A stretch of 64,000 bases of DNA from JAGPUQ01 sp050250395 (GCA_050250395.1 JBFWOQ010000008.1:1-64000); one strand, 5' to 3'. Shown: positions 7,077 through 15,445, counted from the stretch's first letter. Notes: generated from the letters alone by a model not told the origin. Made by a program: numbers and translations.

Positions 7077-7104
7077 ATCCCGGAATGCTTTAGCAAACCG
7101 GGAT
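7077..7104 (-). terminator. hairpin after the 223-residue gene
   Basis: Arms ATCCCGG (7077-7083) and CCGGGAT (7098-7104) enclose a nested TGCT/AGCA stem. The hairpin lies 18 bp past the stop of the leftward unknown gene. There is no T-run after it, so it may be a terminator, an RNA-stabilising hairpin or an operator. Confidence 0.35.
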
Positions 7105-7121
7105 AAGTCGCCTGATTATTT

Positions 7122-7793
7122 TTATGGACCGCTGACTTTGTTCCTCAGCGTTTTGACTTTCAGCGTTTTCAATCTCCCATTCGCGCCTTCGTATTCGACG
7201 CTTTCGGCCGTGACGTCAACGAATTTGACGCAGGGAATACCCTTTCCCCGCAGCATGGGCAGCACGCATCCCTTGCCGCGGGCGTCGAGTTCCATCTCGG
7301 CAAGCAATGCATCGGCGCGCTTGTCATCCATCGCGACAAGCATCGCGTTAATCGTCGCAGTGATAGGGGTGATCTTGCCTTTTTTACCCTTCCCGCCCGT
7401 GACCCGCCCTTGATCCGCGGCGATCTGGTCGCGCCACAGCAGCGCCGCAGATCCTTGGGCCATGACGGCGAGCCACTCCGTCCATCGCTCTCCCAGTACG
7501 TCGAGAAGCTCCGGGTAGACTTCCAGGGCATACCGGCATCGATAGACGATTTCCTCGGCGACGCTCAGCAGCGCCTTCCCCGCATCTGTCCCGGTGTGGT
7601 CGCGGCCATTCATGCGCCGGTGCTCTAGGTCGATCCACTCCAGCAGCGGGACCACCATCAGCCGACTGACCGTGCTGGCCATCGCATCCGCGGGCATGCC
7701 CTTCCGCAGCACGCACAGCGCGTGGTCGCGTTCGTCGGGGTCCACCAGGGCATACAGGTCGCCGGCAAGCCTTGGCTTCCTGATCTTCGTCAT
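7122..7793 (-). CDS. hypothetical protein coupled to the integrase
   Basis: 223 residues, starting in an ATGA overlap with the integrase stop, so the two are probably translated together. The sequence is largely helical (MVVPLLEWIDLEHRRMNG, VAEEIVYRCRYALEVYPELL). A Gly/Lys-rich hinge near residue 135 (TGGKGKKGK) leads into a C-terminal domain rich in beta strands (VKFVDVTAESVEYEGANGR). No catalytic motif or membrane segment is visible and I do not recognise the family. Its place beside int is where many islands keep regulation, immunity or helper-interference genes. Confidence 0.65.
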   Translation of the reverse strand: MTKIRKPRLAGDLYALVDPDERDHALCVLRKGMPADAMASTVSRLMVVPLLEWIDLEHRRMNGRDHTGTDAGKALLSVAEEIVYRCRYALEVYPELLDVLGERWTEWLAVMAQGSAALLWRDQIAADQGRVTGGKGKKGKITPITATINAMLVAMDDKRADALLAEMELDARGKGCVLPMLRGKGIPCVKFVDVTAESVEYEGANGRLKTLKVKTLRNKVSGP

Positions 7794-9004
7794 CGCGCCA
7801 CGTCCAGCAGCCGAACCGCTGCGGCCCGGTGCTCGGGTGCCAGGTGGGCGTAACGCTCCGTCATTGCGATGGTCGAGTGCCCGAGCAATTCCTTAACGAC
7901 GTACAGGTCAGCGCCGGCCATCGCGAGCCGGCTGGCGAAATGGTGGCGCAAGTCATGGAACCTGAAACCCTCGACCTGGGCGTCGGTCACGATCCCGGCC
8001 CACGCCTTTTTGATGTTGTCGAGCCGGCCACCATACGGTGATGCGAAAACATGCCCGATGGTCGCGCCCGTAGTCGCCTGCCAGGCCGTGAGCGTGTCGA
8101 GCACCTCCCGGTTAAGCGGAATGCGGCGCACCCGCGCGGTCTTCGCAGACGCGGCACGGACGGTCAGCAGCGCCCGCGTCATATCCACATCGGCCCACGT
8201 CAGATTGAACAATTCCCCGCGCCGGAGTCCGGTATTCATCGCGGTCAGGATCAGTGGCTTTATGTGGTCTGCGAAGGGAACCCGGTCCAGGTCCGGCTTC
8301 AACTCGAAGTTCCGCGCCGCGCGCCATGCATTACCGCTGCGCCGATTTTCCCGGATGACTTGCTCGCGGCGGTCCAGCGCGGCACGAAGCCGCTGCTCTT
8401 CGTCTATCCCCAGATACCGAACCCGGCTTTCATCCTCGACCACAGACGGCTTCACCTTGGCGAGCGGGTGCTCCGTTATCACGCCCCACTCCACAGCCAT
8501 CGCCAGTGCTGCCTTCAGCGCCACCAGGTCGCGGTTGATGGTCGCGGGCTTGATACCGGCCTTCATTCGCGCCGTCCGCCACTTCTCGATGATCCAGGGA
8601 CTGAATTCGGTCAGCTTCCGGCCCATCTCGCCAGAGAAGCAGGTGGTCATCCTCTTGATGGTGTCGGCGCCGGTCTTGCGGTTGGTCCGCGCCCACGGTC
8701 CATAGGTGTCGCGCAGGAAGTCCGCCATGGTGATGACCGGCTTCGTGCGCTTGGCTGCCATGGGGTCGGTATGGGCGGCTTCGGCGAGGATCGCCAGCGC
8801 CTTGTTGCGCGCCTGGGTGAGTGTCAGCAGGTCAGCGCGGCCGATGATGATCCGCTTGCCTCTGGCGTACTGGACGTAAAACGCCTTCCGTCCGGTCGGG
8901 TACACGCGCAGCAACAGGCCGTTCACCTTGCCGTCGCGCAGGTCGTAGGCGGTGCTTTTGGGTTGGCTGCTTTCGATGGTTCGCTGGGTCAGTGGTTGCG
9001 CCAT
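7790..9004 (-). CDS. int: tyrosine integrase
   Basis: 404 residues from the ATG at 9004, which has GAGG upstream; a TTG at 9034 would read through the repeat sites and is less likely. The N-terminal part (KSTAYDLRDGKVNGLLLRV) is the arm-binding domain of the P4/DUF4102 type, followed by a core-binding SAM-like domain. The catalytic set is Arg in NTGLRRGELFNLTW, His-x-x-Arg-His in RFHDLRHHFASRL, His in LLGHSTIAMTE and the nucleophile Tyr in RYAHL. It lies next to the right core repeat and should catalyse integration into tRNA-Pro. The 20-bp repeat 21 bp upstream could let it control its own expression. Confidence 0.93.
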   Translation of the reverse strand: MAQPLTQRTIESSQPKSTAYDLRDGKVNGLLLRVYPTGRKAFYVQYARGKRIIIGRADLLTLTQARNKALAILAEAAHTDPMAAKRTKPVITMADFLRDTYGPWARTNRKTGADTIKRMTTCFSGEMGRKLTEFSPWIIEKWRTARMKAGIKPATINRDLVALKAALAMAVEWGVITEHPLAKVKPSVVEDESRVRYLGIDEEQRLRAALDRREQVIRENRRSGNAWRAARNFELKPDLDRVPFADHIKPLILTAMNTGLRRGELFNLTWADVDMTRALLTVRAASAKTARVRRIPLNREVLDTLTAWQATTGATIGHVFASPYGGRLDNIKKAWAGIVTDAQVEGFRFHDLRHHFASRLAMAGADLYVVKELLGHSTIAMTERYAHLAPEHRAAAVRLLDVAR

Positions 9005-9024
9005 GTTGCCCTCAACTTGCAAAT

Positions 9025-9044
9025 AAAAGTGCAATAAAAGTGCA
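9025..9044 (+). repeat. 20-bp end repeat, right copy (candidate integrase arm site)
   Basis: An exact copy of 379-398. It sits 21-40 bp upstream of the integrase ATG and 104 bp inside the right core repeat. Binding here would overlap the int promoter region and so could repress int (inference). Confidence 0.6.
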
Positions 9045-9070
9045 AATTGAGTTTATCGGCGATTACACTA

Positions 9071-9108
9071 ATTTACAACGGCGGCCGTAAGATTATGATT
9101 TACAACGG
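9071..9108. repeat. pair of 11-bp direct repeats near attR
   Basis: ATTTACAACGG occurs at 9071-9081 and 9098-9108, 27 bp apart, between int and the right core repeat. Such pairs often bind excisionase or integrase; this is inference from position. Confidence 0.4.
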
Positions 9109-9148
9109 TTTACAGTTTGTATGTCGGCCATGGAAAAGCGCCAGGCAC

Positions 9149-9196
9149 GCCTTCGGGAGGCAGGGGTCGCAGGTTCAAATCCTGTCTCTCCGACCA
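9149..9196 (+). other. attR-side core repeat (tRNA-Pro 3' fragment)
   Basis: A 48-bp copy of the tRNA-Pro 3' half with no 5' half or promoter, so it is not a functional tRNA. It marks the right boundary of the integrated element. Confidence 0.9.
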
Positions 9197-9205
9197 ATCT
9201 CGCAC

Positions 9206-9260
9206 CGCACTACACCCGCACTACACCCGCACCAATACCCGCACCAATACCCGCACTACA
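9206..9260. repeat. short tandem repeat beside attR
   Basis: Five head-to-tail units: two of CGCACTACACC (11 bp), two of CGCACCAATACC (12 bp) and a partial one. The array begins 10 bp outside the right core repeat. The next ~165 bp to the hairpin at 9427 hold nothing I can support. Confidence 0.7.
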
Positions 9261-9426
9261 GAAATTTCCCAACCGGACCCGCGCGCGTCGAATGCGCGGC
9301 CCCCTGCTTTTTCCCTTTTCCTTTTTGCCGAACTCGCGCCGAGCTGCTCTTCAAAAGATCGCGTCGCAAAGACCTTTTGGCAGCGCTCACATTCCCGCCC
9401 GCTCACGCCGCATTCGCCGCGATCCG

Positions 9427-9459
9427 CTCCCGGGCGCGGCGGTTGGCGGCGCCCGGGAG
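9427..9459 (-). terminator. strong hairpin after the LLM oxidoreductase gene
   Basis: A perfect 11-bp stem (CTCCCGGGCGC at 9427-9437 with GCGCCCGGGAG at 9449-9459) and an 11-base loop. It starts four bases after the stop codon of the leftward gene. No T-run follows, so it may act as a terminator or as a 3'-end stabiliser. Confidence 0.5.
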
Positions 9460-9463
9460 ACTG

Positions 9464-10771
9464 TCAGGCTGCTTTCACGCCCGCGTCGCACACGGGATCG
9501 CGCTGGCCGCTCGGCGGAAGTTTGCGCGAACCCGGCTGGACTTCGTCCGGACCCGGCAAATCCAGCTCCCGTGCCCATTCGCGCATCTTCGGCAGCACGT
9601 TCTCGGCCAGCAGCCTCATGCTGTTCATGGACTGCCGATGGGTGGTCGAGCCACCCTCGATGTGCCAGATCGAGAACACGCCGGGACGCAAGGTCTCCAG
9701 GATATGACGAACCTTGGGCAACACCGAGTCCGGCGTACCCACGATGATCTGGCGGTTGCGGAGCAGATTCTCGTAGAGCACTTCGTTGTTGTATTTGCGG
9801 GTCGCCGCCACATCGACACCGCTGCCGGCATGTTTGCCGGACACCACGGCTTCGTTGGTCTCCGGGTCCGACAACGCATAGGCGAGGCGCTTGGTCGCCG
9901 CCTTGGAGTTGTAGCCCGCCGGGAACATCCACTCGGGGCGCGCAAAGGCGGGCTGACCGCCACCGTAGACGTAGTTCTTGCCCAATTCATAGGCCTCGGC
10001 CTCGGTGTCGGCGCAGACGATCTTCTGCAGATAGCCGAAACACTCGGGCCCGGCCTGGTAGCCCTCCGTGGCAGCGGTGTCGGCGTAGAGATTCCACATC
10101 TCCATGGTCGGCGGTAAAAAGGTTGCGAGCGCGATGTAGGTATAGCGATTCTTGGCGGCAAACACCGCGGTCTCGGGACTCACCAGACTCGGAATCCAGG
10201 TCTGGGGAAAGGGCTTCTGGATCGGCTTCAGCCAAGGGTTCACATGGCGGTATTCGTAGTGCTTGCCCTCGTAGCGCCAGGGGCCGTCCTGCGTCCACGC
10301 CTTGATGATGAAGTCGTGGGCCTCGTCGAAACGCTCGCGGTTGTAGGTGGGGTTGATGTTATTGGCGATCTGCTCGCAGCCCGCGCCCCGCACCCAGCCG
10401 GTGATGAGGCGGCCGCCCGAGATCATGTCGATGGTGGCGAGCTCCTCGGCGAGCCGCAGCGGATCGGCCACCGGCAGCGGATTGCCCATCAGCGCGATTT
10501 TCACCCGCTTGGTGATGCGCGCCAGAATCGCCGCCTCGACATCCATCACCGCGCCCATGGTGAAGGGGTTGGCGTGGTGTTCGTTGAGCATGACGCCATC
10601 GAAACCGAGCTCCTCGGCGTAGAGCTTTTCGTCCAGGTAGCGATTGAACAGGGCACCGCCCTTGACCGGGTCGAGGAACTTGTTGGAAACCCCGAAAAAG
10701 CTCGCGTTCTTGATAACTTCCTCTTCCGGAACATCGGCGTAGGGACGTTCGGTGAAGGTGGTGATATGCAT
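9464..10771 (-). CDS. LLM-class flavin-dependent oxidoreductase
   Basis: 435 residues from the ATG at 10771, with GGAGG ten bases upstream. The luciferase-like monooxygenase fold shows in EELGFDGVMLNEHHANPFTM near residue 55, KRVKIALMGNPLPVADPLRLAEELATID near 90-115 and SGGRLITGWVRG. C-terminal motifs include IIVGTPDSVLPKVRHIL. Such enzymes use FMNH2 or F420H2, usually with a partner reductase; none is adjacent. It probably forms an operon with the alpha/beta hydrolase upstream (47-bp gap), opposite a Rieske oxygenase gene. A role in oxidising an aromatic or cyclic ketone substrate is inferred from context. Confidence 0.85.
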   Translation of the reverse strand: MHITTFTERPYADVPEEEVIKNASFFGVSNKFLDPVKGGALFNRYLDEKLYAEELGFDGVMLNEHHANPFTMGAVMDVEAAILARITKRVKIALMGNPLPVADPLRLAEELATIDMISGGRLITGWVRGAGCEQIANNINPTYNRERFDEAHDFIIKAWTQDGPWRYEGKHYEYRHVNPWLKPIQKPFPQTWIPSLVSPETAVFAAKNRYTYIALATFLPPTMEMWNLYADTAATEGYQAGPECFGYLQKIVCADTEAEAYELGKNYVYGGGQPAFARPEWMFPAGYNSKAATKRLAYALSDPETNEAVVSGKHAGSGVDVAATRKYNNEVLYENLLRNRQIIVGTPDSVLPKVRHILETLRPGVFSIWHIEGGSTTHRQSMNSMRLLAENVLPKMREWARELDLPGPDEVQPGSRKLPPSGQRDPVCDAGVKAA

Positions 10772-10818
10772 GATGAATCCTCCGGTATCTGGGCGCGGCG
10801 GGTCGCCGCGGGCGCGCG

Positions 10819-11610
10819 TCAGGACAAATGGGCTTTGAGTTTCTTCAGAAATTTGTCGGTCTGCTCGATCTCGGGACGGTGACCGCAGTTCTTCAGCAGC
10901 GCCAGCTTCGAGCCCCGAATGGCCTCGTGGAACAGCGCCGCCGCACTCACCGGCGCGATGCCGTCGTCCTCGCCCCAGACGATCAGGGTCGGCAGCTCCC
11001 GCACCAACCCCAACCGGTTCTGGAGCGCGGGGTTGCTCATGTAGGGCTGCCAGGCCAGGCGCGCCGACTCGGCGGTGGCATCCTGGAAGCGTTCGAACTG
11101 CTCCGGCGTCACCGCACCGCCGAACAGAGCGGAAAATTCCGGTGTGGCCGCACTGTCCTTCACACTGGCGGCGATATAGTCCTCGGTGGGCGCTTCGTAG
11201 ATGTCGCGAATCATGCCGCGCGGCGGCTTGATGCCCAGCGGCGCCACCAGCGTCAGGCTCGCAAACTGTCCCGGATTCTGCGCCGCCATTTCCGCCGCGA
11301 TCCAGCCGCCCAGGGAAAAGCCGATGACATCGGCGCCGACCCAGTCCTCCTCGACCATGACCTGGGCATAGTAGTTGGCCAGATCGCCGATGGTGCGCAG
11401 CCAGTCGATGCGCGGCGATACCCCAAACCCGGGATGCAGCGGCACGATCAGCTTGCGGTCCGCGGCCAGTTTCTGCTGCCACGCGAGCCAGCCGGGATTG
11501 CCGAGTTCCTCGTGCAGCACCAGCACGGGTCGGCCTTTGCCGCCCTTGATGTAGCTCAGCTCCGCACCCGCGGCGGTAATGGTCTTCTGTTGCCAATCCG
11601 CTTTTGCCAA
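10819..11610 (-). CDS. alpha/beta hydrolase
   Basis: About 263 residues. There is no ATG in a sensible place; a TTG at 11610 has AGGGGAG eight bases upstream. The fold is clear: an oxyanion segment VLVLHEELGNPGW, nucleophile Ser in DVIGFSLGGWIAAE, acid Asp in LIVWGEDDGIAPV and catalytic His in KNCGHRPEIEQ. It lies 47 bp before the flavin oxidoreductase gene, so the pair may act in sequence, for example oxidation followed by hydrolysis of a ring or ester. The substrate is unknown. Confidence 0.8.
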   Translation of the reverse strand: MAKADWQQKTITAAGAELSYIKGGKGRPVLVLHEELGNPGWLAWQQKLAADRKLIVPLHPGFGVSPRIDWLRTIGDLANYYAQVMVEEDWVGADVIGFSLGGWIAAEMAAQNPGQFASLTLVAPLGIKPPRGMIRDIYEAPTEDYIAASVKDSAATPEFSALFGGAVTPEQFERFQDATAESARLAWQPYMSNPALQNRLGLVRELPTLIVWGEDDGIAPVSAAALFHEAIRGSKLALLKNCGHRPEIEQTDKFLKKLKAHLS

Positions 11611-11719
11611 CGCCTGTACTCCCCTGCTGTTGTGATCGTCGTTGCGATGGTCGTGCCGATGTCGCTGGTCCCGGACGGGGCGCCAGATAGGACGGATACC
11701 CGCCGCATGTTCCGGACCC

Positions 11720-11748
11720 AACCTACTCAGTAGTAAACCGACAGTCAA
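11720..11748 (-). promoter_or_regulatory. candidate promoter of the hydrolase-LLM operon
   Basis: On the minus strand TTGACT (11743-11748) and TAGGTT (11720-11725) are separated by 17 bp in the 314-bp divergent gap between the hydrolase and the Rieske gene. The -10 is weak. No clear repeat operator is seen in the rest of the gap. Confidence 0.35.
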
Positions 11749-11924
11749 CTCGCGTTCGCCACGCCTATCAACCCCCACCCAGCGGCCGCCGACGCGCACG
11801 GACCCATGCCGACGCGGTTGATCCATATCAGCCCCCCATTCGCGGGCCGCCCACCCGGTTTGCGACGGGCATGGCACGCAGTGTATAAACGGCGTCCTCC
11901 ACCGGTCACGGGTTTGCGCTCACC

Positions 11925-13079
11925 ATGAAAAGCAGCGTCCAGATCGAGCTCGTCAAACGCGCATTTGCCCATATCGACGCCGGCACCACGGATCTCGCGC
12001 CCGAGGTGACCCGCAACCCGGTCGCCACCTACATCGATCGCGACTGGCTGGAGCGGGAAAAAGCCACCCTGTTTCGGCACTACCCGCTGTTTGTGGGCCT
12101 GTCCGGACGCATCGCCAAGCCGGGCGACTATCTCGCCGAGGATCACGCCGGACTGCCGGTGCTACTGGTGCGTGGCGACGACGGTGCCGCACGCGCCTTC
12201 GTCAACCAGTGCCGGCACCGGGGCGCGCCGGTGGCCAAGGGGTGCGGTCGCACGAGCGGTTTCAGTTGCCCCTACCACGCCTGGCGCTACGACCGTCAGG
12301 GCGATCTGATCGTCATTCCCGATGAGCGCTCGTTTCCCGGCGTCGCGCGCGCCGATCATGGCCTGGTGCCGCTCCCGCTGATCGAGCGCGACGGCATGCT
12401 CTGGGTGTTGCCGGATCCGGACGGCACGCTCGATATCGCAACCCTCGATGCGCATCTCGGCGGCATGGAACAGGATCTCACGTCCTACCGGCTCGCCGGC
12501 TACAGCCACTTCGAAAGCCGGGTGCTCGAACGGCCCGCCAACTGGAAGATGCCCATCGACACCTTCCTCGAACCCTACCATTTCGCGCCCCTGCACCGGG
12601 ACACGGTGGCGCCCATCTTCTTCGCCAACCTGTGCCTGTTCGACGCCTTCGGCCTCAACAACCGCGAAGCTGTGGTGCGCAAAAGTATCCAGACCCTGCG
12701 CGAGCAGCCCGAACAGAACTGGGATTTCGTCAAACACACGGCGATTTCCTACCAGTTGTTCCCGAACACAGTCTTCGTGATGCAGGCCGATCATGTGGAG
12801 ACCTGGCGCCTGTTTCCGTCCCGGGACCGCCCGGATCATTGCCTGGTCTATTTCGATTGCTATGTGCCGGAACCTCCCGTTACCGACAAGGCGCGCAAAT
12901 ACTGGGAAGCCAACGTCGATCTGGCGATCCGCACCGTGGACGGCGAAGACATCGCCATGCAGATCGACATGGAGCGGGGTTATCAGTCGGGCGCGATGAA
13001 AGAAGTATTGATCGGCCGCAACGAACCGTCGCTCGCGCATTTCCAGCGCGCCATTCACCGCGCCGTCACCGGCGCCTGA
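11925..13079 (+). CDS. Rieske non-heme iron oxygenase, alpha subunit
   Basis: 384 residues. The Rieske [2Fe-2S] ligands are Cys96-x-His98 and Cys115-x2-His118 (NQCRHRG ... SCPYHAW). The catalytic domain has the NWK...DTFLEPYHFAPLH signature around 206-224, with His219 and His224 as mononuclear-iron ligands; the acidic third ligand lies further on and was not assigned. A single alpha subunit without an adjacent beta, ferredoxin or reductase gene suggests a homo-oligomeric enzyme served by a distant electron-transfer partner. Divergent LLM and hydrolase genes and a following MFS transporter suggest aromatic or related ring catabolism. The substrate cannot be read from sequence. Confidence 0.9.
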   Translation: MKSSVQIELVKRAFAHIDAGTTDLAPEVTRNPVATYIDRDWLEREKATLFRHYPLFVGLSGRIAKPGDYLAEDHAGLPVLLVRGDDGAARAFVNQCRHRGAPVAKGCGRTSGFSCPYHAWRYDRQGDLIVIPDERSFPGVARADHGLVPLPLIERDGMLWVLPDPDGTLDIATLDAHLGGMEQDLTSYRLAGYSHFESRVLERPANWKMPIDTFLEPYHFAPLHRDTVAPIFFANLCLFDAFGLNNREAVVRKSIQTLREQPEQNWDFVKHTAISYQLFPNTVFVMQADHVETWRLFPSRDRPDHCLVYFDCYVPEPPVTDKARKYWEANVDLAIRTVDGEDIAMQIDMERGYQSGAMKEVLIGRNEPSLAHFQRAIHRAVTGA

Positions 13080-13106
13080 AGCAACTCGATCCGGGTTGAG
13101 TGCCCG

Positions 13107-14273
13107 TCAATCGCGCAGGCGCCGATCGCGAAATCCATACCAGGCGATCAGCGCCGCCACCACACAGGCCAGTGCGGCCACATCGAACACCAGCGTCGCC
13201 CCGAGATGCCAGAAGCGGCCGGCGAGCCAGGAACCGATAGCGCCGCCGAGGCCGAAACTCACCGCGCCGTACAGCGCCTGACCGCCGCCCTGGGCGCCGG
13301 GTCCGAACAGCCGACGGATGGTTTCGACCCCGGCGGCGTGGAAGGTGCCGAAGCTGAACGCGTGCAGCGACTGGGCGGCGACCAGCAGCCACAGCGACTG
13401 GCTCCAGTTGCCGATCAGCCACCAGCGCAGGGCCGCGAGCAGCAGGCTCGCCAGCAGCAGGGTGCGCACTCCAAAGCGCAACAGCACCCGGTGCATCACC
13501 ACGAACACCAGGATTTCCGCCACCACCCCCACCGACCACAGCACGCCGATGGCGGACCGGCTGTAGCCCAGGGCTTCCAGGTGGATACTGATGAAGCTGT
13601 AGTAGGCACCGTGCGCGACCTGCAACAGCAGCCCGGCGGCGAGAAAGGCGAGCACCGCCGGCTGCCGCGCGGCGGCCCGTAACGGCTGCCGATAGCGCTC
13701 GCGGACGCCAGTAGCCGGTCGGGGAATCATCAGGCTGCTCGCCAGAATGATCGCCAGCAGCACGGATCCGGCGACCGGAAACCAGCCGATGCCCCAGGTC
13801 TCGAACCAGAAACCCACACCCACCACGGCGGCGATGAAACCGATCGAGCCCCAGAGCCGGATCCGGCTGTAGCGTTCCGGCTGCGCGCCCAGAAAACCGA
13901 GGGTGATGACTTCGTGCTGCGGCAGCACGGCGTTCCAGAAAAAGCTGTAGCCGGCCAGTACCAGCACCAGCCAGGGCAGGCTGGTGCCGGCGAAGATACC
14001 CAGAAAACACAGCAACGCGAGCAGCGAACCCAGGCGGATGATGCCCAGCCGCCGCCCGCTCCAGTCGCCCAGCCAGCTCCACAGATTGGGAGCGACCACC
14101 TTGGTGACCAGGGGAATCGCCAGCAGCGCGCCGATCTGTTCCGCCGTAAAACCCAGCCCGCGCAGATACAGCGGCCAGTACGGGTACAGCCCGCCCAGCA
14201 GCGCAAAGTAGAAGAAATAGAACCCGGAAAGCCGCCAGTACGGAATCGGGTCGCTGGTTCCGGGGGTGCTCAA
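13107..14273 (-). CDS. MFS transporter, HcaT-like
   Basis: 388 residues with about twelve membrane segments. The start WRLSGFYFFYFALLGGLYPYWPLYL and the HEVITLGFL region match the LacY/HcaT-like (MFS_1_like) branch that includes 3-phenylpropionate transporters. The only reasonable start is a TTG directly after the aroC stop codon (14273/14274), so translation is probably coupled to aroC. It is convergent with the Rieske oxygenase gene, which makes uptake of an aromatic acid attractive but unproven. Confidence 0.75.
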   Translation of the reverse strand: MSTPGTSDPIPYWRLSGFYFFYFALLGGLYPYWPLYLRGLGFTAEQIGALLAIPLVTKVVAPNLWSWLGDWSGRRLGIIRLGSLLALLCFLGIFAGTSLPWLVLVLAGYSFFWNAVLPQHEVITLGFLGAQPERYSRIRLWGSIGFIAAVVGVGFWFETWGIGWFPVAGSVLLAIILASSLMIPRPATGVRERYRQPLRAAARQPAVLAFLAAGLLLQVAHGAYYSFISIHLEALGYSRSAIGVLWSVGVVAEILVFVVMHRVLLRFGVRTLLLASLLLAALRWWLIGNWSQSLWLLVAAQSLHAFSFGTFHAAGVETIRRLFGPGAQGGGQALYGAVSFGLGGAIGSWLAGRFWHLGATLVFDVAALACVVAALIAWYGFRDRRLRD

Positions 14274-15380
14274 TCAGCGTCCGGAGTCCCGAGCGCCCAG
14301 CGGCGGCAGCCCGGACGCGACATCCTGATTCTGACCGCGGTGGCGCAGGGCGTGGTCCATCAGCACCAGGGCCAGCATGGCTTCGGCGATGGGCGTCGCG
14401 CGGATACCGACGCAGGGATCGTGACGGCCGGTCGTCACCACCTCGACCTCGCGGCCCGCCGTATCCACCCCGCGCCCGGGGAGGCGCAGGCTGGACGTGG
14501 GCTTGAGCGCGAGCCGCACCAGGATGTCCTGGCCGCTCGAAATGCCGCCCAGCACGCCGCCGGCGTGATTCGACAGAAACCCGGCCGGCGTCATCTCGTC
14601 GCGATGCTCGGTGCCCCTTTGCGCCACCACCTCGAAACCGTCGCCGATGGCCACGCCCTTGACCGCATTGATGCTCATCATGGCGCCCGCGATGGCGGCA
14701 TCGAGCTTGTCGAACACCGGTTCGCCCCAACCGGGCGGCACGCCGGTAGCTTGCACGGCGATCTCCGCGCCGATGGAATCGCCGTCCTTCACCAGGGCCT
14801 GCATGAAGGCTTCCAGTTCGGGCACCAGCGCCGCGTCGGGACAGAAGAACGGGTTGTTGTCGATTTCATTCCAGTCGACCGCGCCGACCGTGAACGGTCC
14901 CAGGCGGCTCAGATAGCCGCGCACTTCGACACCGTAGCGCTCGCGCAGGTATTTCCGGGCGATGCCACCGGCCGCGACGCGCATCGCGGTTTCCCGCGCC
15001 GAGGCGCGGCCGCCGCCGCGGTGGTCGCGGATGCCGTATTTCTGGAAATAGGTGTAGTCCGCATGGGCGGGCCGGAACGACTGCTGGATCGCACTGTAAT
15101 CCTTCGATCGCTGGTCGGTGTTCTCGATCAGCAGGCCGATCGGAGTGCCGGTGGTGACGCCCTCGAAGACACCGGACAGGATGCGGACGCGATCCTTCTC
15201 GCGGCGCTGGGTCGTGTAGCGCGACTGCCCGGGTTTGCGCCGGTCCAGGTCAGGCTGCAAATCGGCTTCGGTGAGCGCAAGACCGGGCGGGCAGCCATCG
15301 ACCACGCAGCCGAGCGCCGGGCCGTGGCTCTCGCCGAAGGTGGTAACCGTGAACAGTTTGCCGATGGTATTGCCGGACAC
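14274..15380 (-). CDS. aroC: chorismate synthase
   Basis: 368 residues from a GTG with GGGAG six bases upstream. It converts 5-enolpyruvylshikimate 3-phosphate to chorismate using reduced FMN, the last shared step of aromatic amino-acid synthesis. Family signatures are present: GESHGPALGCVVDGCPPG at the start, the RGGGRASARETA segment near residue 125, SISSGQDI-like GGISSGQDILVRLALKPTSS, and GRHDPCVGIRATPIAEAM near the end. Length is normal. It lies downstream of prmB, as in many gammaproteobacteria, with a 147-bp gap. Confidence 0.97.
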   Translation of the reverse strand: MSGNTIGKLFTVTTFGESHGPALGCVVDGCPPGLALTEADLQPDLDRRKPGQSRYTTQRREKDRVRILSGVFEGVTTGTPIGLLIENTDQRSKDYSAIQQSFRPAHADYTYFQKYGIRDHRGGGRASARETAMRVAAGGIARKYLRERYGVEVRGYLSRLGPFTVGAVDWNEIDNNPFFCPDAALVPELEAFMQALVKDGDSIGAEIAVQATGVPPGWGEPVFDKLDAAIAGAMMSINAVKGVAIGDGFEVVAQRGTEHRDEMTPAGFLSNHAGGVLGGISSGQDILVRLALKPTSSLRLPGRGVDTAGREVEVVTTGRHDPCVGIRATPIAEAMLALVLMDHALRHRGQNQDVASGLPPLGARDSGR

Positions 15381-15420
15381 GCCAGACTCCCGTGCGGATG
15401 GAGTGGTATTCGGGAACGCG

Positions 15421-15445
15421 CATTACGCATTCATTACGCATTATA
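15421..15445 (-). promoter_or_regulatory. candidate aroC promoter with 11-bp tandem repeat
   Basis: A perfect TATAAT lies on the minus strand at 15440-15445, 60 bp before aroC. It abuts two exact tandem copies of CATTACGCATT (15421-15442). No good -35 is found at the right spacing, so the call rests on the -10. The tandem repeat may be an operator or a replication slip. Confidence 0.4.

Larger units (their letters stand above)
284..9196. mobile_element. tRNA-Pro-integrated phage satellite-like element, about 8.9 kb
   Basis: The element lies between the two 48-bp core repeats, with a tyrosine integrase next to the right end and all genes leftward. It carries int, an unknown gene, an AlpA-type HTH gene, a primase-like gene, a DUF3631 ATPase, a Spo11-like gene, one or two terminase small subunits and a major capsid gene. 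Large terminase, portal, protease and tail genes are absent. Open frames are intact and many overlap by 4-11 bp, so it does not look like a decayed prophage. By analogy with phage-inducible islands, a helper phage would supply the missing parts (inference). A prophage that lost its late genes is the main alternative. Confidence 0.85.

Noticed and set aside
9149..9196. A second tRNA-Pro gene
   Set aside because: Only the 3' part is present, with no acceptor 5' strand, D arm or promoter. It is the attR copy.
9464..11596. A fused hydrolase-LLM oxidoreductase of 710 codons
   Set aside because: The upstream part is a shifted frame of the hydrolase gene. The LLM protein has its own ATG and GGAGG at 10771, and the hydrolase is intact in its own frame.
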